Source: Blastococcus sp. TML/M2B (lineage in GTDB: Bacteria > Actinomycetota > Actinomycetes > Mycobacteriales > Geodermatophilaceae). From it: 64,000 bases of DNA. Position numbers and translations under genes: made by a program. The stretch covers positions 1,364,001 through 1,428,000 of the forward strand of contig NZ_JAENZZ010000002.1 of NCBI RefSeq assembly GCF_016612865.1, in the 5' to 3' direction. The notes beneath the pieces are model-generated. The model worked only from the letters and a program-made list of their open reading frames with translations. It was not told the DNA's origin and searched no databases. Shown in pieces: positions 41,884 to 50,801 of the stretch; positions within the stretch are counted from its first letter, which is position 1; each line of letters opens with the position of its first letter.

Positions 41884-42834
41884 TCAGTGCGCGGCCGCGC
41901 CGCTCCCGGCCTTCTTCCGGTGGACCACGAGGGTCATCACGGCCACGATCACCGCGCCCACGACCAGGCCCAGCAGCGCGCTGCCGAGCGTGTTGACGCA
42001 CCAGCCGACGACGCCGCCGAGCGCCCCGGTCGCGTCGTGCGCGGCCTCCTCGAGGTGGTGGACGACGTCGTAGAAGAGGTGCAGGCCCAGCTCGTCGGTG
42101 CCCACCAGGAGGATGTGCCCGCCGACCCACAGCATCGCGGCGGTGCCGACGACGGTGAGCACGCTGAGCAGCTTCGGCATGGCCTTGACCAGCCCGCGGC
42201 CGAGGGCGGCGACCCCCGCGCTGCTGCGCTGGGCCAGGTTGAGCCCGACGTCGTCCATCTTCACGATGACGCCGACGACGCCGTAGACCAGCACGGTGAT
42301 GCCCACCGCGACGACGGCCAGGATGATCGCGCGGGACACGAAGCCCTCGCCGGCCACCTCGTTGAGCGAGATGACCATGATCTCGGCGGACAGGATGAAG
42401 TCGGTGCGCACGGCCCCGCTGACGATCGTCTTCTCGTCGGGGAGCGCCTCCTCGACCGTCGCGTGCTCCTCGGCGTGCCCGCTGAGCCGGTGCCAGATCT
42501 TCTCCGCCCCCTCGTAGCAGAGGTAGGCGCCGCCGACCATGAGGATCGGGGTCAGCAGGAAGTCCAGGAACTCACTGAGCAGCAGGATCGCCGGGAGGAT
42601 GATCAGCAGCTTGTTCCGCAACGAGCCCAGCGCGATGCGCCGGATGATCGGCAGCTCGCGCTCGGCGTTCAGCCCGTGCACGTACTGCGGCGTCACCGCG
42701 GTGTCGTCGACGACGACGCCGGCGGCCTTCATGCTGGCCCTGCCGGCAGCAGCGCCGATGTCGTCCAGCGAGGCGGCGGCGGCCTTGGCCAGCACCGCCA
42801 CGTCGTCGAGCAGGGCTACGAGTCCACCCGCCAC
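41884..42834 (-). CDS. DUF808 family membrane protein
   Basis: A 316-residue protein of the DUF808/YedI family with at least five hydrophobic segments (about 75-105, 165-195, 225-250 and 285-305). AGGLVALLDDVAVLAKAAAAS and MKAAGVVVDDTAVTPQYV at the N-terminus are the family signature. Function is unknown; a transporter has been proposed. The stop lies only 17 bp from the glpD start. Confidence 0.9.
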   Translation of the reverse strand: MAGGLVALLDDVAVLAKAAAASLDDIGAAAGRASMKAAGVVVDDTAVTPQYVHGLNAERELPIIRRIALGSLRNKLLIILPAILLLSEFLDFLLTPILMVGGAYLCYEGAEKIWHRLSGHAEEHATVEEALPDEKTIVSGAVRTDFILSAEIMVISLNEVAGEGFVSRAIILAVVAVGITVLVYGVVGVIVKMDDVGLNLAQRSSAGVAALGRGLVKAMPKLLSVLTVVGTAAMLWVGGHILLVGTDELGLHLFYDVVHHLEEAAHDATGALGGVVGWCVNTLGSALLGLVVGAVIVAVMTLVVHRKKAGSGAAAH

Positions 42835-42897
42835 GGGGAGTCCTTTCGGTCGGTCAGCACGAGCGCCCTACCCATGATGGTGCGGTCGCCGAACCCG

Positions 42898-44037
42898 TCA
42901 CGGCCGGCGCCCGCGCTGGGTGTCCAGCGCCAGCGCCAGGTAGACGGCGGTGAAGTCGGCGACGGCGAGCTGGCGGGCCAGGCGAGCCAGCCGCCCCTCG
43001 GCCGGGTCGCCGTGCTCGGCCAGCGCGCTGACCGGGACGTTCCGGGCCGCGGCGGTGCCGAGCACCTCGTCCATCGCCTCGACCGCCGAGCGCGGGTCCC
43101 GCTCGCCGGCGCCGTCGTGGCCACCCGCGGCGGCGTCCCGGATGGTGAGCAGCCGCAGCCGCCGGCCGGCGTCCTCGGCGCGGTCGCGGAAGAAGTCGTC
43201 GGCGTCGTCGGGCGCCAGCGGACCACCGAGGACCGCGCACGCCGCGACCCGCTGGTCCGGCAGCCGGAAGCCGGTCGCGGGCAGGCCGGCGAGCGTGGCC
43301 AGCTGGTCGGCGATGCGGGTCGCGGCCGCGCCCGCGAGCGGCCCCTCGGCGGCGATGACCGGCAGCGCGTCGAGCAGCTCGAGCGCCAGCGTCTTGGCCG
43401 GGTTGACGACGGTGTCCCTCGCCGGGCCGCACTCCTCGGCGGTCGCGTCGAGCGCCGCGGCGATGGCGTCCGGGTCGGCGACGTCGCCGGGCAGCAACCC
43501 GAGGTCGGAGGCGAGCAGCAGCACCGGCGTGAGCAGCGACCACAGCGTGGTGTGCCGGACCCGGGTCGTCGGCAGCGGCACGTACGGCGCGCGGGCGGTG
43601 GAGCAGGCCGCGCGCAGCGGCGCGTCCTCCGCGCCGATGCCCAGCAGCGAGACGCCGCGGCGGGCGGCCTCGTACGCGGGCGCCACGGCGTAGCTGCCGG
43701 CCCCCGTGCGGGTCGCGACCACCACCACGTCGCTGGGACCGGTCCACAGCGGCAGCGCCGGCCCGGGCACGACGTCCACGGTCACCGGGCTGCCCGGGCC
43801 GAGCAGGGCGCGTAGCACCGAGGCGGCCACGGCGCCCTCGCGGCGCGCGACCACCACCAGACCCCGCGGGCGGCCGCCCTCGGTGACCCGGTCCAGGCCG
43901 GCCTCCCGGGTCAGCCGGGCGGTCTCCCGTACCTGCGCGCCCGCGCCGGCCACGGCCGGCAGCAGCCCGGCCGGGTCACGGGCCCGCAGGACCCCGAGGT
44001 CGTCGAGGACCTCCTCGGCGAACTCGGGCGGGATCAT
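42898..44037 (-). CDS. TobH-like SIS-domain protein
   Basis: A 379-residue protein resembling bifunctional phosphoglucose/phosphomannose isomerases (Rv3256c, TobH). SIS-like segments bind sugar phosphates: PSDVVVVATRTGAGSYAV and ARRGVSLLGIGAED. Catalytic residues are not obvious, so a regulatory role is possible. The ATG overlaps the stop of the Trm112-like gene (ATGA), which in turn overlaps the PMM gene, so the three form a tight operon. Confidence 0.82.
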   Translation of the reverse strand: MIPPEFAEEVLDDLGVLRARDPAGLLPAVAGAGAQVRETARLTREAGLDRVTEGGRPRGLVVVARREGAVAASVLRALLGPGSPVTVDVVPGPALPLWTGPSDVVVVATRTGAGSYAVAPAYEAARRGVSLLGIGAEDAPLRAACSTARAPYVPLPTTRVRHTTLWSLLTPVLLLASDLGLLPGDVADPDAIAAALDATAEECGPARDTVVNPAKTLALELLDALPVIAAEGPLAGAAATRIADQLATLAGLPATGFRLPDQRVAACAVLGGPLAPDDADDFFRDRAEDAGRRLRLLTIRDAAAGGHDGAGERDPRSAVEAMDEVLGTAAARNVPVSALAEHGDPAEGRLARLARQLAVADFTAVYLALALDTQRGRRP

Positions 44038-44267
44038 GCGTTGCTCTGTCCTCCGTCCGCCCCGCCACCCCGGCGACGCGCCTCGTCGAGCAGCAGCACC
44101 GGGATGCCGTCCCGCACCGGGAAGGCCCGGTCGCACGTCGTGCACAGCAGCTCGCCGGCCGCCTCGTCCACGGTCAGCGGGCTGTGGTGGGTGTCCGGGC
44201 AGGCCAGGATGGCCAGCAGCTCGGGGTCCAGCCTCAGCGGCCCACCGGTCGTCGTGTTGCTCGTCAT
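44034..44267 (-). CDS. Trm112-family zinc-ribbon protein
   Basis: A 77-residue protein with ILACPDTHHSPLTVD and LLCTTCDRAFPVRDGIPVLL, the two halves of the Trm112/UPF0434 zinc ribbon; the first half has one Cys followed by D-T-H-H instead of a Cys pair. Its ATG overlaps the PMM stop. Bacterial members are stand-alone small proteins of unknown role, often beside mannose genes in actinobacteria. Confidence 0.88.
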   Translation of the reverse strand: MTSNTTTGGPLRLDPELLAILACPDTHHSPLTVDEAAGELLCTTCDRAFPVRDGIPVLLLDEARRRGGGADGGQSNA

Positions 44268-45629
44268 GCCCGCACCATCCCCAGCACCTGGTCCCGAAGT
44301 TCGATCATCCGCGCCTCGTCGGGCGCCTCCACGTTGAGCCGCAGCAGCGGCTCGGTGTTGCTGGCGCGCAGGTTGAACCACGCGCCGTCCGCCAGCTCGA
44401 CGGTCAGCCCGTCCAGCTCGTCGACCGTCGTCCCCGGCTGGTCGGCGAAGGCCGCGCGGACGTCGGCCGTCCGCGCCGCGGCGTCGTCGACGGTCGAGTT
44501 GATCTCGCCCGAGGCGGCGTAGCGCGAGTAGGCCGCGGTGAGCTCCGACAGCGTGCCGGACTGCTCCCCGAGCGCGGCCAGCACGTGCATCGCGGCCAGC
44601 ATGCCGGTGTCGGCCCGCCAGAAGTCGCGGAAGTAGTAGTGCGCCGAGTGCTCGCCGCCGAAGACGGCGTCGGTGCGGGCCATCTCGGCCTTGATGAAGG
44701 AGTGCCCGACGCGGGTGCGCACCGGCTCGCCGCCGTGCTCGCGCACGATCTCGGGAACCGCCTTCGAGGTGATCAGGTTGTGGATGATCGTCGTCCCGTG
44801 GCCCTTGGCCAGCTCGCGGACCGCGACCAGGGCGGTGACCGCCGACGGGCTGACCGGCTCGCCGCGCTCGTCGATGACGAACACGCGGTCGGCGTCGCCG
44901 TCGAAGGCCAGGCCGATGTCGGCGCCGTGCTCGCGCACCGCGGCCTGCAGGTCGACCAGGTTGGCCGGGTCCAGCGGGTTGGCCTCGTGGTTGGGGAAGG
45001 AGCCGTCCAGCTCGAAGTACATGGGCACGACCTCCAGCGGGAGGTCGGCCAGGACGACCGGCACCGTGTGCCCGCCCATGCCGTTGCCGGCGTCGACGAC
45101 GACCTTCAGCGGCCGGATGCCCGAGAGGTCGACGAGGGTCCGCAGGTGCGCGGCGTACTCGTGGATGACGTCGCGCTGGGTCACCGAGCCGACCCGGCCG
45201 GGGTCGCGGTCGTAGGCGTCGGCCTCGGCGGAGGCGCGGATCTGGGCCAGGCCGGAGTCCTGGCCGATCGGCGCGGCCCCGGCGCGGCACATCTTGATGC
45301 CGTTGTACTTCGCGGGGTTGTGGCTGGCGGTGAACATCGCGCCCGGGATGTCCAGCGAGCCGGCGGCGAAGTACAGCATGTCGGTGGAGCCCAGGCCGGC
45401 CTCGACGACGTCCAGCCCGCGGCTGATCACGCCCTCGGCGAAGGCGCGCGACAGCGGCACCGACGACTCGCGCATGTCGTGGGCGGTGACCACCGAGGTC
45501 GCCCCGCTGTCACCGTTGCACGAACTCGGCGAAGGCGGCGCCGATCGACCGGGCCACGGCCTCGTCCCACTGGTCGGGGACCACACCGCGGACGTCGTAG
45601 GCCTTGATGATCGAGGAGAGGTCAGCCAC
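44264..45629 (-). CDS. manB: phosphomannomutase/phosphoglucomutase (frameshifted in this sequence)
   Basis: Converts mannose-6-P to mannose-1-P. The N-terminus from GTG 45629 (ADLSSIIKAYDVRGVVPDQW) ends after EFV at about 45517-45522, where one surplus base brings a TGA. The rest follows in another frame: NGDSGATSVVTAHDMRESS, the phosphoserine loop region TASHNPAKYNGIK, DGDADRVFVID (metal site) and NTEPLLRLNVEA (phosphate-binding). Length is one base over whole codons. Corresponds to Rv3257c. Probably functional. Confidence 0.88.
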
Positions 45630-45677
45630 GCCGAGACCCTATCGGCGGGTGCGACCGGCCGCTCGTACGACCACCCG

Positions 45678-46028
45678 TCAGGGCAGGTCGGGGAGGACGC
45701 GCAGGTGCCCGCGCCGCGTGCCGCGGCCGTCGTCCAGCGGGTCGCGCGGCGGCTCGGGCCGGGCCGCCTCGCGGACGGCGTCGGCCAGGGCGAGCAGGTC
45801 GTCGCCGGTCGGGCCGACGTCGTCCAGGTCGATCTCGTGCCGGACGACCTCCCACCCGCGGGGCACGGTCAGCCGCTCGGCGTGGAACTCGCAGAGGTCG
45901 TAGCTGTGCGGCTCCGAGAAGGTCGCCAACGGCCCGACAACGGCCGTCGACTCCGCGTACACGTAGGTCAGAGTCGCCGCTGCCGGTTGCGCGCAGCCGC
46001 TGCGCGAGCAGCGACGTGACTGCCTCAC
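45678..46028 (-). CDS. DUF3499 family zinc-binding protein
   Basis: About 116 residues. RRCSRSGCAQPAAATLTYVY and YDLCEFHAERLTVPRGWEV contain the conserved Cys/His residues of DUF3499 (Rv3258c). GTG 46028 is chosen because GAGGAACC precedes it and homologues start close to RRCSR; ATG 46046 is the longer option. Function is unknown. It is a regular neighbour of the PMM and WhiB2 genes in actinobacteria. Confidence 0.85.
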   Translation of the reverse strand: MRQSRRCSRSGCAQPAAATLTYVYAESTAVVGPLATFSEPHSYDLCEFHAERLTVPRGWEVVRHEIDLDDVGPTGDDLLALADAVREAARPEPPRDPLDDGRGTRRGHLRVLPDLP

Positions 46029-46129
46029 CACCGGTTCCTCACGCATGCACCGTAAACCCGCCTGCGGGTCGACCGCAGCAAGGCGCACCGGGAAATCGGG
46101 GAGGGCGCCCCATCCTGCACGATGACCCC

Positions 46130-46882
46130 GTGGGCATCGAACCAGGACCGGTCCTCGTCCTCGGCGGGCGCAGCGAGATCGGCACGGCCGTCGCGGAGCG
46201 GCTCGCCGCGCGCGGTCTCGGCACGGTCGTGCTGGCCGCACGCCGGTCCGCCGACCTCGACGAGCAGGAGGCGCAGCTGCGCCGCGCGGGCGCCACGACG
46301 GTGGGCCGGGTGGAGTTCGACGCCGACGACCTCGCCGGTCACGCGGCCGTCCTCGACGAGGTGGAGCGGCGCTTCGGCGTGCCGGGGACGGTCGTCGTGG
46401 CGTTCGGCGTGCTCGGCGACCAGGCGCTCGCCGAGCGCGACCCGGCCGCGGCGGTCGCCGTCCTGCACACCGACCTCACCGCGCAGGTGCACGTGCTCAC
46501 CCTGCTGGCCCAGCGGCTGAGGGCGGCCGGGCGCGGCACGCTGGTCGTCTTCTCCTCGGTCGCCGGGGTGCGGGTGCGCCGCGCCAACTACGTGTACGGC
46601 TCGGCCAAGGCCGGGCTCGACGGGTTCGCCAGCGGGCTGGCCGACGCCCTCGCCGGCTCCGGGGTGCGGCTGCTGCTGGTCCGGCCCGGCTTCGTCGTCG
46701 GCCGGATGACCGAGGGCATGTCCCCCGCGCCGTTCTCCAGCACCCCCGACCAGGTGGCCGACGCCGTCGTCGCCGGCCTGGCCGGCCGCCGCGGGGAGGT
46801 CTGGGTGCCGGGGGTGCTGCGCCCGGTCTTCGCCCTCATGCGGCTGCTCCCCCGGGCCGTCTGGCGGCGACTCCCCCGGTGA
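46130..46882 (+). CDS. short-chain dehydrogenase (DprE2-like)
   Basis: A 250-residue Rossmann reductase. The NAD(P) motif GGRSEIGTAVAERLAARG is near the N-terminus; FSSVAGVRVRRANYVYGSAKAG provides the catalytic Ser and YxxxK. Overall it resembles decaprenylphosphoryl-2-keto-ribose reductase DprE2, which helps make the arabinose donor of the actinobacterial wall. No DprE1 oxidase is in the window, so the specific role is inferred. Divergent from the DUF3499 gene. Confidence 0.75.
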   Translation: MGIEPGPVLVLGGRSEIGTAVAERLAARGLGTVVLAARRSADLDEQEAQLRRAGATTVGRVEFDADDLAGHAAVLDEVERRFGVPGTVVVAFGVLGDQALAERDPAAAVAVLHTDLTAQVHVLTLLAQRLRAAGRGTLVVFSSVAGVRVRRANYVYGSAKAGLDGFASGLADALAGSGVRLLLVRPGFVVGRMTEGMSPAPFSSTPDQVADAVVAGLAGRRGEVWVPGVLRPVFALMRLLPRAVWRRLPR

Positions 46883-46913
46883 GGGCGTCCCTCGCCGTAG
46901 GCTTCGGCCCGTC

Positions 46914-47381
46914 ATGACCGGTCCCTCCCGCCGCCCCGCCCGCTCCCGCCGTGACCGCCACGGCCGCGGCCTGCGCGGCCGCCTCGTGCCGGCGGAGGTG
47001 CCGCTGTCCCGCAGCCGGGCCGAGCAGTTCGACGACCTCGTCCTCGACGCGGTCGAGGACCTCGAGCGCCGCTGGGAGCGGGAGCTGGCCGGCGTGGAGT
47101 TCGCCGTCGAGGACGTGCCCTGGGTGGAGCACACCAGCCCCGATGACGTGGTGCTGGACGCCGACGTGCTCGACGACGCCAGCGTGCCCCTGGCCCGCGT
47201 GCTGCCCGCGCACCGCGAGGACGGCCGGGAGGTCCCGCCCCGGATCGTCGTCTACCGGCGCCCGCTGGAGCTGCGCGCCGCCGACCGGGACGACCTCGCG
47301 GACCTCGTGCGCGACGTCGTCGTCGACCAGGTCGCGGTGCTCCTGGGCCGCGATCCGGAGGAGATCGACCCCACCGGCTGA
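46914..47381 (+). CDS. zincin-like (Rv3259-type) metallopeptidase-family protein lacking HExxH
   Basis: A 155-residue protein. The N-terminal 25 residues are Arg-rich; the core has FDDLVLDAVEDLERRWERELAGVEFAVED and PPRIVVYRRPLELRA, typical of the DUF1025/zincin_1 family. Where active relatives have HExxHxxG there is VVVDQVAVLLGRDPEEIDP, with no metal ligands. It is therefore probably not a peptidase. Position matches Rv3259, near whiB2. Confidence 0.78.
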   Translation: MTGPSRRPARSRRDRHGRGLRGRLVPAEVPLSRSRAEQFDDLVLDAVEDLERRWERELAGVEFAVEDVPWVEHTSPDDVVLDADVLDDASVPLARVLPAHREDGREVPPRIVVYRRPLELRAADRDDLADLVRDVVVDQVAVLLGRDPEEIDPTG

Positions 47382-47405
47382 GCAGGCCGGTCCCGGCGTC
47401 CTGGG

Positions 47406-48326
47406 ATGCTGGGCGCGATGGACGTTCCCGCGGCGGCCGCCGGGCCCTGGATGGCGCTCGGCGCGGTGCTCGGGATCCTGCTGCTGGTCGCGGTCGCGGC
47501 GACCACCGCCCGGCTGCGCGGCCGCCCGACGGCGGCTCCCCCGGCGCCCCCGGTTCCCGGGCCGGACGACGTCCCGCCGCGCGACGACCTCGCCGAGTTC
47601 CTGGCGCGTCCCCCCGGCACCCCCGGCGCGGCGGACGACGTCCCGGAGGGGTGGGCCGTACTCGCCCCCGCCGCGCCCGCCGAGATCCCCGAGCCCGCAC
47701 CGCCGGCGCCCGCACCCGCCTCGTCGCCCGGCACCGCGCTCGCGGTGCTCGCCGTCGTCGCGCTGCTGCTCGTGGGCGTCGCGGCGGCGCTGGCCGCGGG
47801 GTCCCGGTCGCCCGAGCCGGTCGCCGCCCCCACGGCGGCGCCGACCGCCGCGCCCACCCCGACCCCGGACCCCACCCCGGAACCGGGCCCCCCGGCTCCC
47901 CCGGCTGCCGACACCGCGCGGTTCGCCTTCGACGGGATCGTCCTGGAGGAGCACGCGGTCGGCATCACCGCCGCCTTCCCCGAGCTGGAGCTGACCTCCG
48001 ACGGCGGGCGCACCGTCGCGCGGCTGCAGCTGCCGGCGGCCAACTGCCTGGCCGCCGTCGCGCCGGCGACGGCCGGGGACCCGGCATGCCGGACCGCGCG
48101 CACCGAGTACGCGGAGCTGGCGACGCCCGAGCTGCGCGTCGACGAGGACGGCGACGTGCTCACCGTCGCGGGACGGTTCGCCACCTGGTTGCGCCCGCCG
48201 GGTTCGGCGCCCCAGCCGACCGGCCGCAGCTACGACGTCGAGATCACCCTGGTGGCCCGCGGCGGCGACCGGCCCGCCGCGGAGGCGCGGCTGCGGTGGG
48301 CCGACCAGGTGGTCGCCGCCCGCTAG
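47406..48326 (+). CDS. two-segment membrane protein of unknown function
   Basis: A 306-residue protein. It has hydrophobic helices at about 12-33 and 106-133, separated by a Pro/Ala-rich loop, then a Pro/Thr-rich linker and a beta-rich C-terminal domain (FAFDGIVLEEHAVG to YDVEITLVARGG) with two cysteines (NCLAAV, PACRT) that could form a disulphide. I do not recognise the family. ATG 47418 is an alternative start. Its TAG shares CTAG with the stop of the convergent gene. Confidence 0.65.
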   Translation: MLGAMDVPAAAAGPWMALGAVLGILLLVAVAATTARLRGRPTAAPPAPPVPGPDDVPPRDDLAEFLARPPGTPGAADDVPEGWAVLAPAAPAEIPEPAPPAPAPASSPGTALAVLAVVALLLVGVAAALAAGSRSPEPVAAPTAAPTAAPTPTPDPTPEPGPPAPPAADTARFAFDGIVLEEHAVGITAAFPELELTSDGGRTVARLQLPAANCLAAVAPATAGDPACRTARTEYAELATPELRVDEDGDVLTVAGRFATWLRPPGSAPQPTGRSYDVEITLVARGGDRPAAEARLRWADQVVAAR

Positions 48327-49162
48327 GGCCGCCGGCTCCCCAGGCGGCGGGCCACGTCCGGCGCCGGGAGCCGGCTGCGCAGCGGGAGGGAGAGCCCGGC
48401 CGAGGGCGCCCCGCGCTCGGTCCGCACCCCCGGCGTCCCCGCCGGCGCCCACCACGGCCGGCGGTCGGCGTCCTCGACCAGGGTGAGCAGCCCACCCGGG
48501 CCGCCGTCGGTGACCGCGACCTCCAGCCGGCCGGCGGCGGCGTGCAGCCGCGCCGCGGCGCGCAGGAACGCCCGGTGCCGGTGATCGGGTTCCTGCGCCA
48601 GCAGCGCCGGCAGCAGCCGGTCGATCTCCCGGGGGTCGCTGCTTCGCCGGACCGGTGCGCCGTCGTCGTCCAGGGCGTCGACCAGCCGGGTGGTGCGCGC
48701 GGTGGCCATCCGGGCCGCGGGCCAGCGGGCGGCCAGCCGGCGGGCGGTCGGATCCCCCAGCGGCAGGCCGGCCAGGTGCAGCGACCACGGGCCGCGCAGC
48801 CGGCCGAGCAGGTCGGCGATGCCGTCGGCCAGCCCGGCCGCGGCGTCCTCGTCGGCGGCCAGCAGCCGGGCCGTCGGGCCGCCGGGCGGCACGGGGAGGC
48901 CGTCGCCCAGCAGGGTCACCGCGGTGACGGGGCCCCGGCGGCGCAGGGTCAGGAAGGCCGCGGCGGCCGTGGTCCGGCCGCTGCCGTCGACGACGACGGC
49001 CACCGGTCGCCCGGCGCGCCGCTGCGCGGCCTGCACGTTGAGGACGGCGGTCAGCCAGGGCGCCCGGGCGGTGCCCGGCGCGCGGAGCCGGCGGGCGAGG
49101 GGCGCGGCGGCGCGGAGCTCACCGGCCACGGCGTCGCGGCCGGAGGCGACCCGGGTACCCAT
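48323..49162 (-). CDS. conserved protein of unknown function
   Basis: A 279-residue soluble protein, rich in Ala, Arg and Leu. Segments such as PVAVVVDGSGRTTAAAAFLTLRRRG and RGPWSLHLAGLPLGDPTARRLAARWP recall BioF2/GNAT-like folds, but I cannot assign a family. Coding evidence is its codon bias, length and tight packing: the stop overlaps that of the convergent gene. It lies downstream of whiB2, beyond its terminator. Confidence 0.65.
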   Translation of the reverse strand: MGTRVASGRDAVAGELRAAAPLARRLRAPGTARAPWLTAVLNVQAAQRRAGRPVAVVVDGSGRTTAAAAFLTLRRRGPVTAVTLLGDGLPVPPGGPTARLLAADEDAAAGLADGIADLLGRLRGPWSLHLAGLPLGDPTARRLAARWPAARMATARTTRLVDALDDDGAPVRRSSDPREIDRLLPALLAQEPDHRHRAFLRAAARLHAAAGRLEVAVTDGGPGGLLTLVEDADRRPWWAPAGTPGVRTERGAPSAGLSLPLRSRLPAPDVARRLGSRRP

Positions 49163-49175
49163 GCCCGAATAGCAC

Positions 49176-49208
49176 CACAGCCGCCGACGGGGGCCGTCGG
49201 CGGCTGTG
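49176..49208 (-). terminator. perfect hairpin terminator after whiB2
   Basis: CACAGCCGCCGAC pairs perfectly with GTCGGCGGCTGTG over a seven-base loop, 37 bases after the whiB2 stop. Confidence 0.85.
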
Positions 49209-49244
49209 CGGTGCGCCCCGATCCCGGGGCGTGGGTGCTGCGGG

Positions 49245-49608
49245 TCAGACGGCCCGGCGGCGCAGGCGACGGCGCTCGCGCTCGGAGAGCCCGCCCCAGA
49301 TGCCGAAGCGCTCGTCGTTGGACAGCGCGTACTCGAGGCACTCGGCCTTGACCTCGCAGCCGGTGCAGATCTTCTTCGCCTCGCGGGTGGAGCCGCCCTT
49401 CTCCGGGAAGAACGCCTCCGGGTCCGTCTCGGCGCACAGGGCGCGCTCCTGCCAGGACTGGCCCTCGGACTCCAGGCCGATGCCCAGCAGGCCGCTGATC
49501 CCGGAGCCGGCGGGGGGCGCCGAGGCCCTGACCGGCAGCCGACCCGAATCGGTCGGTCACCCGGTCACCTCCGCTGACGTAATCGCTCAACCACGACACC
49601 TCGGCCAT
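49245..49608 (-). CDS. whiB2: WhiB2-type iron-sulphur transcription factor (frameshifted in this sequence)
   Basis: About 120 residues once corrected. The start MAEVSWLSDYVSGGDRVTD (ATG 49608) and the WhiB domain are in different frames; one surplus base in a C6 run (G6 at 49512-49517 on the plus strand) explains this. The domain has the four cluster cysteines (ALCAE, ICTGCEVKAEC), the GIWGG turn and the basic tail RERRRLRRRAV. WhiB/WhiB2 controls septation and division. It is divergent from fbiA across 232 bp, as in mycobacteria. Confidence 0.9.
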
Positions 49609-49840
49609 GACGATGCGTCCCCTCTCGCTCTCGTCCCGGTGCGCGGCTTCCGGGAGGCTCCCGATCCGCTCAGCACTCGATGACATCGCCGGAATTACAC
49701 GCGTGTCGTTGCCCAGCCGTCAACTTTGCACGGTGTAAGCGACACGCCACACGGGCCCCACCCGTCACACCCCGTTCGTCACATCTCGTCTGCTCCTCCG
49801 ACACGCCCGTGGAACAGTGCACAACTGCCTATCGGGCACG
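49609..49840. promoter_or_regulatory. divergent whiB2-fbiA promoter region
   Basis: A 232-bp gap, less GC-rich than its surroundings and without a gene. It contains the palindrome ACACGCGTGT (49697-49706) and, about 30 bp on, TGTAAGCGACACG, which partly mirrors TTACACGCGTGTCG. Long leaders are usual for whiB-type genes. Confidence 0.5.
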
Positions 49841-50801
49841 ATGTCTTTCGTGCAGATCGTGGTGCTGGCAGGTGGGACCGGAGGGGCTCGATTCCTGAGG
49901 GGGGTGCGGGCCGCGGTACCGGAGGCGGAGATCACCGCGGTGGTCAACACCGGGGACGACGTGACGATGCACGGGCTGCGCATCTGCCCGGATCTCGACA
50001 CCGTCGTCTACACCTCTCGGCGGGGGCATCGACGAGGAACGCGGCTGGGGCCGGGTCGGTGAGAGCTGGACGGTCAAGGAGGAGCTCGCCGCCTACGGCG
50101 CCGACCCCGACTGGTTCGGCCTCGGCGACCGCGACCTCGCCACCCACCTCATCCGCACCCGCATGCTCGACGCCGGCTACCCGCTCTCCGCGGTGACCGC
50201 CGCGCTCGCCGACCGCTGGCAGCCCGGGGTCACGGTGCTGCCGATGAGCGACCAGCGGGTCGAGACCCACGTCGTCGTGACCGACCCCGAGACCGGCCGG
50301 CCGCGCGCCATCCACTTCCAGGAGTGGTGGGTGCGGCACCGGGCGGAGCTCGAGGCATCGGCGTTCGTGCAGGTCGGCGTGGACGCCGCCCGCCCTGCCC
50401 CCGGCGTCGCCGAGGCGTTCGCCGCCGCCGACGCCGTGCTGCTGGCGCCGTCGAACCCCGTGGTGTCGATCGGCACCGTCCTCGGCGTGCCCGGCCTGCG
50501 CGAGGCGCTGCTGGCCACCCCGGCGCGGATCGCGGGCGTCTCCCCGATCGTGGGCGGCGCGGTCGTGCGCGGCATGGCCGACCGGTGCCTGCCGGTGCTG
50601 GGCATCGAGGTCAGCGCGGAAGGCGTCGGCCGGCACTACGGCGCCCGTGGCGACGGCGGCCTGCTCGACGCCTGGCTGGTCGCCCCCGGCGACCCGGCCG
50701 ACGTCCCCGGCGTCGACGTCCGGCAGGTGCCGCTGCTGATGTCGGACCCCGACGCGACGGCGGCGCTGGCCCGCGCCGCCCTCGACGCCGCCGGTGTCTG
50801 A
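49841..50801 (+). CDS. fbiA: F420 biosynthesis transferase FbiA/CofD (frameshifted in this sequence)
   Basis: Transfers the phosphoenolpyruvyl- or lactyl-phosphate unit onto the deazaflavin Fo. The N-terminus has [15 protein letters not shown] and AVVNTGDD, and the next part should be [17 protein letters not shown]. One surplus base near 50015 breaks the frame after TVVYT; the rest runs intact to 50801, with [14 protein letters not shown] and GVSPIVGG. Length is one base over whole codons. fbiB overlaps its end by 8 bp. Probably functional. Confidence 0.9.
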
